A stretch of 41,921 nt of DNA. It comes from Pirellulaceae bacterium (GTDB lineage Bacteria; Planctomycetota; Planctomycetia; Pirellulales; Pirellulaceae). The stretch spans positions 47,818-89,738 of the forward strand of contig JAKVCA010000028.1 in NCBI GenBank assembly GCA_022448315.1, given 5' to 3'. The notes beneath the pieces are model-generated. The model was not told the DNA's origin. It ran no database searches and saw nothing but the letters and a program-made list of their open reading frames with translations. Position 1 is the stretch's first letter. Each line of letters starts with the position of its first letter. This document shows, piece by piece, positions 28,289-36,149 of this stretch. The translations under genes and the position numbers were made by a program.

Positions 28289-31200
28289 TCAACGCCCCGG
28301 TGTCCACGGAGCATCCGCCTTGTCGAGATCTTTTAAAAGCTTTGCATAGCTTTTTGCATAGAATTGGTCGAGTTGCTTCTGCACGATCTTGAATTCACGC
28401 TGCCCAATCTCGAATTGTTGACGGTGAGTTTGGGTCGGCCCGTAAGTTTGACTCAGGGTTCCACGCAAACCCGCAGAGACACGTTGCCGGATTGACACCT
28501 GTGCTGTTTGGCTTCGGCTGCTTCGCGTTGTATCACCAGACAGTTTGATATCCAAGTCCTTGAGTTCATTAACCATGGCATCCGCTCTATCGTAGAGTGA
28601 GGATTCCAGCGAGGGTGTATTGAGCACAACCTGTTTGATTTCGTCGAGGGCCTCGAGTGTCGCTGCAAGTTTTTGAGAAGCTCCCATCAAGTCACGTTGC
28701 AGTTTGCCAACCTTGGTCTGAAACGCCAGCACGGCCTTGCGATCTTGTCGAGGTAAAGTCGACTCGTAGATCGAAACGACTTCGAACTCGGCGGGTTCGT
28801 TCAGATCGGTGATTTCTCCACCGAATCGCAAGCTGAACTGGACCGTAAACTTTCCGGGTACCACCAATGGACCGGATCCTCGACCTCCACTCATTGAAGC
28901 GTATCGCAGGTTCCAGGTAACCCGTTGCATGCCGGGGTTTGCAGCCGCATACAGACGGTTGACCATTTGTCCGGATGCGTCGCGAATCGTAATCAGGAGT
29001 TTCGGTTCCTCTTCCCGTGTTTCCGCTTCAAGCGCGTCCCATCCCGGGTAGGGATTGTCGCCGCCTGCAGCTTTGGTTTTGGCTTCGCGTGCTTGGCGCT
29101 CTGCCTTGGCCGTTTTTGGTCCCTCTTTCAAATGGAACGTAAACACGGCACCAAACGGCGGATTCGGTGCGGTGTAATAACTGTCGCCCTGGGATCCTTT
29201 CACGCCACCAAGGATCCGCTCCTCGATGTAGAGTTTGGCGGGGCGAGTTTCGAAGAGCGTAAACTTTTCTTCCAGGACACTGCGGTCAAGAGTTCTCAGA
29301 GGCGTGTAGTCATCGAGCACGTAGAATCCGCGTCCAAAGGTCGCGCCAACCAAATCGTTTTCGCGTCGTTGGATCTCCAGATCGCGAAAAGGGATGACGG
29401 GTGTACCGGGAAGTTTGACCCAGTGTTCACCCGCGTCTCGAGTGTAGTAAATACCAAATTCTGTCCCGAGGAACATCAATTCGGGCACAACATGATCTTG
29501 AATGATCCGCCAGACGAGTGTCCGTTTTGGCAGATCACCCATTATTGGAGCCCACGTTCGCCCTCGGTCGGTGGAGCGAACCACATAAGGATCGTAATCG
29601 CCCGTTTTATGATCATCCATGACGGCGTAAACCGTGTCGGGATCATGGAGGTCGGCCTTGATGTCGTTGACAAAAAATCCTTCGGGAACACCAAAAATCT
29701 TGTCGACGCTTCGCCAATTTGAACCGCCGTCTTCAGACACCTGAATCAATCCATCATCGGTGCCGACATAGAGCAAACCTTCGACGATGGGTGATTCACT
29801 GATCGAGGTGATGTTGCCGTACTGGCTCATCGCGTAGAGGTCCCATAGACCATCGATGCTCCAGACTCGATCCATGAAAGGCAGCTGGAAACGATCTTGA
29901 TTTCGGGACAGGTCAGGACTGATTTCGGTCCACGAGTCCCCTCGATCATCACTGCGATGAAGTTTCTTTGAACCGAAGTAAAGGCGTGTATGAGAATGGG
30001 GACTGATAAGAATCGGGGAATCCCAGTTGTGACGAAGTTCCTCTTCGCCGGCAATGGGTTGGGGCTTGATGTCGACCGACTCACCCGTTCGACGATCAAA
30101 TCGACGCAAATAGCCCTCTTGGGATTCGCAGTAGATGATATTGGGGTCCTTTGGATCGATGGCACAATCGTGGCCATCACCGCCAATCGTAATTCGCCAG
30201 TCGGCGTTTCGAATTCCCGAAATGGTTCGAGTTTGGGTTGGACCATATTGCGTATTGTTGTCCTGAGTTCCTCCGACCACGTTGTAGAAGGGCAGGTCGT
30301 AGTCGACATCCAATTTGTAGAACTGAGTCAGTGGCAAGTTGGCCGTGTACTGGTAGGTTTCCGCGTAGTCCCACGACCGATAGAGCCCCCCGTCGCATCC
30401 GACCAGCAGAAAGTCGGGATCCGAGGGATGAAAGGCGACCGCGTGGTTGTCGACATGTTTGTTCGAATTTCCAACCGAGTTGAAGGTTGCGCCTCCATCT
30501 TCGGTTCGGCCGAGCTGAACGTTGGCGTGATAAAACACATCGAATCGATGAGGGTCGCAATAGATTTCCTGATAGTAGTGCGGGCCGGTGCCTCCCGCGA
30601 CATAGTCGCTCATCTTGGTCCAGCTCTGACCACCATTTTCAGACCGCCAGACACCTCCCGTAGGACCTGCCAGTTCGATTGCCGCATAAACGACATTTGA
30701 TTTCTGAGGTGAAATGGCAATGGACATCTTGCCCTTGTCCGCGCCCGGGAGGCCGGACTTCAGCTCAACCCAGGTTTCTCCGCCATCCACGGATTTGTGA
30801 ATGCCTGATTCAGGACCCCCATTGATCAAACCATAAACGGTTCGATGACGCTGGTGAGTCGCGGCAAAGAGAATGTTCGGATTCTTCGGGTCCATGACCA
30901 CATCGGTGACACCCGTCCACGGTCCACGAGTCAGGACCGCTCGCCAAGTCGCACCACCATCGGTTGATTTATAAAGTCCCCGTTCCCCTCCGGATGACCA
31001 AAGGGGTCCTTGAGAAGCGACAAAGAGGGTCTGCGAGTCCTCAGGATGGATGATGATCTTGGAGAGGTGTTCGGAGTTTTTCAGCCCTTTGTTGACAAAC
31101 GTCTGGCCGCCATCATGACTCACGTAGATGCCGTCGCCGTAACCGACGTGTCGTCCACCGACGTTTTCTCCGGTCCCCACCCAAAGGGTGTCCCGGTCGC

Positions 31201-31522
31201 GAGGGTCGAGGGCGATGCAGCCGATGGAGTAAGAGCCATAACGCTCGAAGATGGGTTTCCAGGTAGTCCCCGCGTTGATCGTTTTCCAGAGGTTTCCTGA
31301 GCCTGCCGCGACGTACCAAGTATTCGGTTGCTTGGCATCAATCGCAATGTCCGCGATCCTGCCAGACATCAGAGCGGGCCCGATCGACCGCATTTTCAAA
31401 GGACTCAGTGTCCCCGTGGTGATGGCAGGTGAGCGTTTCGATTCGTCTTGGGCAAAAGCTTCTGACCCACGAAGAATAAGGATAAGCGATAAAATCGCTA
31501 ACAAACCAATGCGAAACTTCAT
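28289..31522 (-). CDS. Secreted BNR/Asp-box beta-propeller protein (sortilin-like, glycosidase-related)
   Basis: The 1077-residue protein has a Sec signal peptide (cleavage near A-F-A-Q) and about ten Asp-box-like turns of the S-x-D-x-G-x-x-W type. Examples are K-S-T-D-G-G-A-T-W, K-S-V-D-G-G-E-T-W, R-S-E-N-G-G-Q-S-W and R-S-T-D-R-G-R-T-W. These place it with VPS10/sortilin-like and xyloglucanase-like double propellers. The last 300 residues are different: a beta-rich segment followed by a charged helical, perhaps coiled-coil, region near K-V-G-K-L-Q-R-D-L. No catalytic residues can be assigned, so binding or an unproven hydrolase activity are both open. AAAGGAG 9 nt upstream supports the start. 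It is probably expressed with the S9 peptidase downstream. Confidence 0.85.
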   Translation of the reverse strand: MKFRIGLLAILSLILILRGSEAFAQDESKRSPAITTGTLSPLKMRSIGPALMSGRIADIAIDAKQPNTWYVAAGSGNLWKTINAGTTWKPIFERYGSYSIGCIALDPRDRDTLWVGTGENVGGRHVGYGDGIYVSHDGGQTFVNKGLKNSEHLSKIIIHPEDSQTLFVASQGPLWSSGGERGLYKSTDGGATWRAVLTRGPWTGVTDVVMDPKNPNILFAATHQRHRTVYGLINGGPESGIHKSVDGGETWVELKSGLPGADKGKMSIAISPQKSNVVYAAIELAGPTGGVWRSENGGQSWTKMSDYVAGGTGPHYYQEIYCDPHRFDVFYHANVQLGRTEDGGATFNSVGNSNKHVDNHAVAFHPSDPDFLLVGCDGGLYRSWDYAETYQYTANLPLTQFYKLDVDYDLPFYNVVGGTQDNNTQYGPTQTRTISGIRNADWRITIGGDGHDCAIDPKDPNIIYCESQEGYLRRFDRRTGESVDIKPQPIAGEEELRHNWDSPILISPHSHTRLYFGSKKLHRSDDRGDSWTEISPDLSRNQDRFQLPFMDRVWSIDGLWDLYAMSQYGNITSISESPIVEGLLYVGTDDGLIQVSEDGGSNWRSVDKIFGVPEGFFVNDIKADLHDPDTVYAVMDDHKTGDYDPYVVRSTDRGRTWAPIMGDLPKRTLVWRIIQDHVVPELMFLGTEFGIYYTRDAGEHWVKLPGTPVIPFRDLEIQRRENDLVGATFGRGFYVLDDYTPLRTLDRSVLEEKFTLFETRPAKLYIEERILGGVKGSQGDSYYTAPNPPFGAVFTFHLKEGPKTAKAERQAREAKTKAAGGDNPYPGWDALEAETREEEPKLLITIRDASGQMVNRLYAAANPGMQRVTWNLRYASMSGGRGSGPLVVPGKFTVQFSLRFGGEITDLNEPAEFEVVSIYESTLPRQDRKAVLAFQTKVGKLQRDLMGASQKLAATLEALDEIKQVVLNTPSLESSLYDRADAMVNELKDLDIKLSGDTTRSSRSQTAQVSIRQRVSAGLRGTLSQTYGPTQTHRQQFEIGQREFKIVQKQLDQFYAKSYAKLLKDLDKADAPWTPGR

Positions 31523-31832
31523 AGCCTGCGGCTCCTTTGGGTGTAAATAAAAAGGATGGATAAGATAAGTATTGCACGAAGAATGGCTAGTTTTCTAGTC
31601 CCTTAATGATTCTTTCAGCGCGAAACGCCAGTTGCATCCTCTCGTGTCGCCACCGCGGATGGACACCGGCGATAATGCGTCCACGATAACGGCTCGCTGT
31701 CCATGTCCTCTGTCGGCTCTCGTCCTGACAGCGGATATACTGTTCGAACTTCGCGGGGCTGGGGACCTCCGAGGTGTTGCTTTTCGAATTATGCCTCGCC
31801 GTATGGAAAATCGACCTATGGAAAATCAGCGA
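31523..31832. other. Divergent intergenic region between the BNR gene and sulfatase 3
   Basis: These 310 bases should hold both divergent promoters. The open frame of the sulfatase continues upstream to 31632, but that part does not look like a leader. An 11-base direct repeat (TATGGAAAATC at 31802-31812 and 31817-31827) lies just before the chosen sulfatase start. No clear operator palindrome was found. Confidence 0.4.
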
Positions 31833-33857
31833 ATGATGAAACGACTGTTGAGCTTGGGCTACTGCTTTGTATTCGCGGCAACGACCCTCGCCGCAGAGCC
31901 AGTCAGGCCGAACGTGGTCGTCATCATGGTGGATGATCTTGGATTCTCCGATCTCGGCTGTTACGGGAGTGAAATCGAGACCCCCAATCTCGATGCGCTG
32001 GCGATGAACGGCTTGAGATTTTCTCAGTTTTATAACACGGCGAAATGCCACTCTTCTCGGGTCAGTCTGCTCACAGGCCAATACTGCATCGCGGCGGGAG
32101 ACACCGCATTAACCCATGCGGTGACGTCGGCGGAGGTGCTTGGAGCCGCCGGCTACTTCACAGCCATGACCGGGAAGTGGCACCTGAAACAGGAACCCAC
32201 GGATTTTGGATTTCAACGATATTTTGGACACCTTAGCGGGGCATGCAATTATTTCACCGGCGACAACACATTTCGATTGAATGGAGAACCTTGGAAAGTT
32301 CCAGCCGATGATTTTTATACGACCGTCGCGAATGTGGACTACGGCTTGCAGTTTCTGCAGGAGGCTCGAAAAACGGACCAACCTTGGTACCTGTACATTG
32401 CCTTCAATGCACCGCACGCACCGCTACATGCTCTGCCTGAGGATTACGCAAAATACGAAGGTTACTACGAAGCAGGTTGGGATTTCGTTCGCGATACTCG
32501 GATGGCCAAACAGAAGCAGCTTGGAATCTTGCCAACGTCCCTGACTCCAAGCCCTCGGCCTGAGCATGTACCTGCATGGAAAGTACTGAAGCCTTGGATG
32601 CGAGCATACGAAGGAAAACGGATGGCGACGCTCGCCGCAATGATTGATCGAGTGGATCAGGAAGTAGGACGCCTGGTTCAAGATCTGAAGCAAAATGGCG
32701 AACTCGAAAACACGTTGATTCTGTTCGTGTCTGACAATGGTGCCTGTCCCTACGATCGACGAAAGCCGCGATTGGAGATCACTCCAACGAATGCCGACGA
32801 TTCGTTCGGGGATTCCACAGGTTGGGCTTGGGCTCGCAATAGTCCATTCCGTTATTACAAGCAGAATCAGTTTGAGGGCGGAATCTCCACACCCGCCATC
32901 GTCCATTGGCCGGCAGGTTTGAAGTTGAAGCCCGGGTCCATCGTCGATCAACCGGCGCATTTGATCGATGTCCTGCCCACGCTGGCCGATGTGACCGGAT
33001 CAAAAGTCCCGGAGAGATGGGCAGGGCGAGCTCTGCGTCCGATGTCGGGCGTATCCCTGAAGCCAGTGCTGGAGGGAGGTCGGCTTGAACAGCGTCCACC
33101 CATCCATCTGTTGTTCTCAGGCGATCGGGGGCTTCGAGACGGTGACTGGAAGCTGGTCAGTTTTCAAAGTGCGTCATGGGAACTTTATAACGTGGCGAAA
33201 GATCGAACCGAACTCAACGATCTTGCACCGCAGGAGCCAGAACAATTGAACAAGATGATCCGCTTGTGGAATGAAATGGCGGAAAACGTCTTGCATGCAC
33301 CTGCCCGTACTTTCGCCCCGGTGAATGGTGAATCCAAGTTGCCCCACCAACACCGTGAATGGACCCATTTTGATGCGAAGACTCCGGATGAGTACACACG
33401 GCGAAAAAATAGTTCGAACAATTCAGGATCCGATGGCCTTACCGGCAACAAGAAGGGGATTCGTGCTCGAAGAAATACTCAGCTTAAAATCGTCGGCAAT
33501 GAATTGCAGCTCACCTTCACAGGAGAGGATCCAGGCATCGCAATCGATCTACGAAGGCGGCAACTGCCTGGAGGTCCTTACCAGCTGGCATTCAAGCTCA
33601 GAAGCTCGGCTAAAGCGGAGGGCCACTTTTTCTACACCACGGATACTCAAACGACCTTGCCCAGGGGGCATCGCGTGGCTTTCCCGGTCAACTCTGGCGA
33701 AATGTGGCAAACCATCCAAATCGACATTTCCGAAACACGACGACTCTATCAGGTCCGAATTGATGTCAGTGATGGGCCTGGGACGGCGACGATCTCCGAT
33801 TTGGAGCTTCGAAACGCGAAAGGCGAGACGCTTTTGAGTTGGCCGAACTCCGAGTAG
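31833..33857 (+). CDS. Secreted sulfatase with a C-terminal beta-domain
   Basis: The 674-residue protein has a signal peptide (M-M-K-R-L-L then hydrophobic, cleavage near L-A-A-E). The catalytic motif is C-H-S-S-R-V-S-L-L-T-G, with Cys72 as formylglycine precursor; the third position is Ser rather than the usual Pro or Ala. Asp34-Asp35 in M-V-D-D-L-G and V-S-D-N-G are metal ligands, and M-T-G-K-W-H-L carries the catalytic Lys and His. The last 115 residues form a separate beta-rich segment without sulfatase motifs, perhaps a carbohydrate-binding domain. The start at 31833 is favoured because it sits directly before the signal peptide with GGAAAA upstream; in-frame ATGs at 31803, 31818 and 31836 are alternatives. 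The role should be desulfation of an extracellular polymer. Confidence 0.9.
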   Translation: MMKRLLSLGYCFVFAATTLAAEPVRPNVVVIMVDDLGFSDLGCYGSEIETPNLDALAMNGLRFSQFYNTAKCHSSRVSLLTGQYCIAAGDTALTHAVTSAEVLGAAGYFTAMTGKWHLKQEPTDFGFQRYFGHLSGACNYFTGDNTFRLNGEPWKVPADDFYTTVANVDYGLQFLQEARKTDQPWYLYIAFNAPHAPLHALPEDYAKYEGYYEAGWDFVRDTRMAKQKQLGILPTSLTPSPRPEHVPAWKVLKPWMRAYEGKRMATLAAMIDRVDQEVGRLVQDLKQNGELENTLILFVSDNGACPYDRRKPRLEITPTNADDSFGDSTGWAWARNSPFRYYKQNQFEGGISTPAIVHWPAGLKLKPGSIVDQPAHLIDVLPTLADVTGSKVPERWAGRALRPMSGVSLKPVLEGGRLEQRPPIHLLFSGDRGLRDGDWKLVSFQSASWELYNVAKDRTELNDLAPQEPEQLNKMIRLWNEMAENVLHAPARTFAPVNGESKLPHQHREWTHFDAKTPDEYTRRKNSSNNSGSDGLTGNKKGIRARRNTQLKIVGNELQLTFTGEDPGIAIDLRRRQLPGGPYQLAFKLRSSAKAEGHFFYTTDTQTTLPRGHRVAFPVNSGEMWQTIQIDISETRRLYQVRIDVSDGPGTATISDLELRNAKGETLLSWPNSE

Positions 33858-34011
33858 ATCCGGTGGGCGTTAAGGGCATTCAACAGATCTAGTGCGGATT
33901 CACAATGCTTCCAGTTGAATCTCTGCATCACCCCTTGTTCCGAAATGGGTACTGGTCCTTGTGCTTTTTTGCGCTACAGTGGCCCGTTGCGACTTCTTGA
34001 GGGTGGATCGG

Positions 34012-34626
34012 ATGAAACGACGGATGGTTTATGTGTTGGGTTTCGTTGGGTTTCTGGTTGTTCTTACCACGGCTTGGGCCATGACGTCTCGCGTGGGTTA
34101 TGAGTCCGCCGATTACCAACTGATCGAGTCGGACGGAAACATCGAAATACGGAAATATCCAGTATTGGTCCTGGCGGCGACGACCTCGGACTTGGACTCC
34201 CAAGGAAGAGACGGGAGTTTCATGCGATTGTTTCGCTACATCAGCGGCGATAATCAAGCAAAGCAAAAAATTGCCATGACCACGCCGGTCTTCATGGAAA
34301 GCGACCAGAAAACGACCGCTGTTTCCATGGGATTCGTCATGCCAGGTGAACTTGCGGCCCAAGGTGCTCCCGAACCGAAAAGTGACGGTGTTGAAATTCG
34401 CGAACGTCCCGCCGGGCGGTTTGCCGTGATTCGATTTGCGGGTCAACTCGATTCTCAGGTCGCTCGCAAGCAGGAAGCTAAGCTTCGTGAGTGGATGGAA
34501 CGGCGCGGTCTCGAAGGGGTGTTGGAGTCGGAGTACGCAGGATACGATCCTCCATTCACCCCCGGTCCCCTACGCCGAAATGAAGTATTGATTCGACTTG
34601 TGGATGAAAAAGATTCCACGGAGTGA
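34012..34626 (+). CDS. SOUL family heme-binding protein
   Basis: The 204-residue protein begins with a membrane anchor or signal segment (residues 6-23). The SOUL domain follows: Y-Q-L-I-E-S-D-G-N-I-E-I-R-K-Y-P, then F-M-R-L-F-R-Y-I-S-G, I-A-M-T-T-P-V-F-M and the C-terminal R-R-N-E-V-L-I-R-L. SOUL/HEBP proteins bind heme or other tetrapyrroles; the bacterial role is not settled. The start at 34012 has GGGTGGA upstream; the open frame back to 33961 uses a GTG start and adds a stretch unlike a leader. The gene follows sulfatase 3 by 154 bases on the same strand but has no obvious functional link to it. Confidence 0.9.
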   Translation: MKRRMVYVLGFVGFLVVLTTAWAMTSRVGYESADYQLIESDGNIEIRKYPVLVLAATTSDLDSQGRDGSFMRLFRYISGDNQAKQKIAMTTPVFMESDQKTTAVSMGFVMPGELAAQGAPEPKSDGVEIRERPAGRFAVIRFAGQLDSQVARKQEAKLREWMERRGLEGVLESEYAGYDPPFTPGPLRRNEVLIRLVDEKDSTE

Positions 34627-34924
34627 CGAGAGATTGCGGGGACCATTCTGAGTCTTCTCCGGAAAATGGGTCAATGGAACGACCGGCACGCCATCAAGCT
34701 CCTCCTTGCAATTGCCGAGTTATCAAAAAGGCGGCGAACCTCAATGTGACCGTCTGACTGAAAAGGGTCCCTCGGTTCTCAGTCGGTTTGCTTCCTACAT
34801 CAATCGGATAGCTGGCCCGGGCTGCCCAACGATTGCGGGTCCCTTCTGTTGATTTTCAGTCAACATTGTTGCATCTTAGGCCCAGCAGAAATTGGGGCCA
34901 TTCCAGTGCACTGGAGAAGTAAGA
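34627..34924. other. Intergenic region before the Fe-dependent dehydrogenase
   Basis: About 300 bases with no gene. An inverted repeat (GACTGA at 34756-34761, TCAGTC at 34779-34784) has a long loop and only a weak T-rich tail, so it is not called a terminator. Confidence 0.35.
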
Positions 34925-36058
34925 TTGAACCCTGCGCGACCGTTGATCATTGAATCTATCGGAGAGGTTTGCCCCCTCTTGCTGTCGCTCCAGATCGAGC
35001 GGCCCTTTGTCGTGCTCGACCGCTTGGCTTATGAAGCTTCGGGTGCTCATGAAGTGCTGACACCTTTTTTCAGGCAGAAGGCCACCGAGTTTTTTACGGA
35101 ATTCGAGCTGAACCCAAAACTCGACGATGTCCAGCGCGGCATCGAGGCCTATCGCCGAAGCCATGCCGACTTTACGATTGCGTTGGGTGGTGGGACAGCG
35201 ATCGATCTGGCCAAGCTTATCGGTGCGTTGGCCATGCAGCCCGATGAAGCCCGTGATATCACCGTCGGGAATGCTCCTATCCAGAATGCAGTCAAACCGT
35301 TGATGGCGATTCCCACGACGGCCGGAACCGGCAGTGAAGCGACACATTTCGCGGTCGTCTATGTGGACGGCAATAAATACTCAGTTGCTCATCCATCCCT
35401 TCTTCCAGAGTTTGCCGTGGTTGACCCCAAGTTGACCGAAAGCCTTCCGCGATCCATTACTGCGGCGACGGGACTAGACGCGTTTTGTCAGGCAATTGAG
35501 TCGATCTGGGCGGTGAATGCCACGGAGGAGTCAATTCGATATGCCAGCGAGGCAGCGCGACTCGCCTATAAAAATCTTGAGACGGCGGCGAGCGATCCGA
35601 CTTACCAGGCTAGACAGGCGATGAGCCGCGCATCGCATCTCGCCGGCAAGGCCATCAACATCACGAAGACCACGGCGCCCCACGCACTGTCTTATGCATT
35701 GACATCCAATTATGGGGTTCCTCATGGCATGGCGGTCGCGGTGACCCTGGCACCCATGCTCGCTTTCAACGCGGAGGTGACGGAGCGAGATTGCACTGAT
35801 CCGCGAGGGTCGAACGCGGTTCACCAGCGCATCGCCGAGATCCTCCGCTGTTTGGAATGTGAGAGTGTCGAGGCGGCATGTGGATTGGTTCGTCGTCTGT
35901 TAACGAAACTTGAATGTCAGCCGCTGCGAGAGATTTGCGGGGAAAGTGACCTGGCCGACCTTGTTGACTCGGTCAATGCTGAACGACTGTTAAATAACCC
36001 TCGACGCGCCAGTCGGGAACAACTTGTTGAAGTGCTTCGATCCGCAAGGGATGGCTGA
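34925..36058 (+). CDS. Iron-type alcohol dehydrogenase, probably phosphonoacetaldehyde reductase
   Basis: The 377-residue cytoplasmic protein has the family fold: an NAD(P)-binding G-G-G-T-A-I-D-L-A-K (88-97), T-T-A-G-T-G-S-E-A-T and the C-terminal metal site. Of the four metal ligands, Asp185, His253 and His267 are present, but the position four residues after Asp185 is Gln189, where FucO-type enzymes have His. E-F-E-L-N-P-K-L-D-D-V, H-F-A-V-V-Y-V-D-G and L-D-A-F-C-Q-A-I-E-S-I-W-A-V-N-A-T-E-E-S resemble phosphonoacetaldehyde reductases, which make 2-hydroxyethylphosphonate in phosphonate biosynthesis. No PEP mutase or phosphonopyruvate decarboxylase gene is in the window. The start is TTG at 34925, with GGAG 8 nt upstream; an upstream TTG at 34892 is less likely. 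A PhoD phosphatase gene follows 91 nt later. Confidence 0.78.
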   Translation: MNPARPLIIESIGEVCPLLLSLQIERPFVVLDRLAYEASGAHEVLTPFFRQKATEFFTEFELNPKLDDVQRGIEAYRRSHADFTIALGGGTAIDLAKLIGALAMQPDEARDITVGNAPIQNAVKPLMAIPTTAGTGSEATHFAVVYVDGNKYSVAHPSLLPEFAVVDPKLTESLPRSITAATGLDAFCQAIESIWAVNATEESIRYASEAARLAYKNLETAASDPTYQARQAMSRASHLAGKAINITKTTAPHALSYALTSNYGVPHGMAVAVTLAPMLAFNAEVTERDCTDPRGSNAVHQRIAEILRCLECESVEAACGLVRRLLTKLECQPLREICGESDLADLVDSVNAERLLNNPRRASREQLVEVLRSARDG

Positions 36059-36149
36059 GTTGCGTGGAAAACACAAGATTCTGAAGCCAGCAAGGGGCTA
36101 TTTTTCCCAGCGTTGGAGTGCTTCAAACGCCAAAAAAGGAAAGTCAAAG

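Noticed and set aside
31587-32081. 164-codon minus-strand frame opposite sulfatase 3
   Set aside because: It is a shadow of the sulfatase N-terminus; composition is typical of antisense frames.
34756-34784. GACTGA/TCAGTC inverted repeat as a terminator after the SOUL gene
   Set aside because: The stem is only 6 bp with a long loop and lacks a proper T-run.
36024-36149. Upstream extension of the PhoD gene overlapping the dehydrogenase
   Set aside because: ATG 36150 has AAGGAAAG upstream and begins the signal peptide directly.
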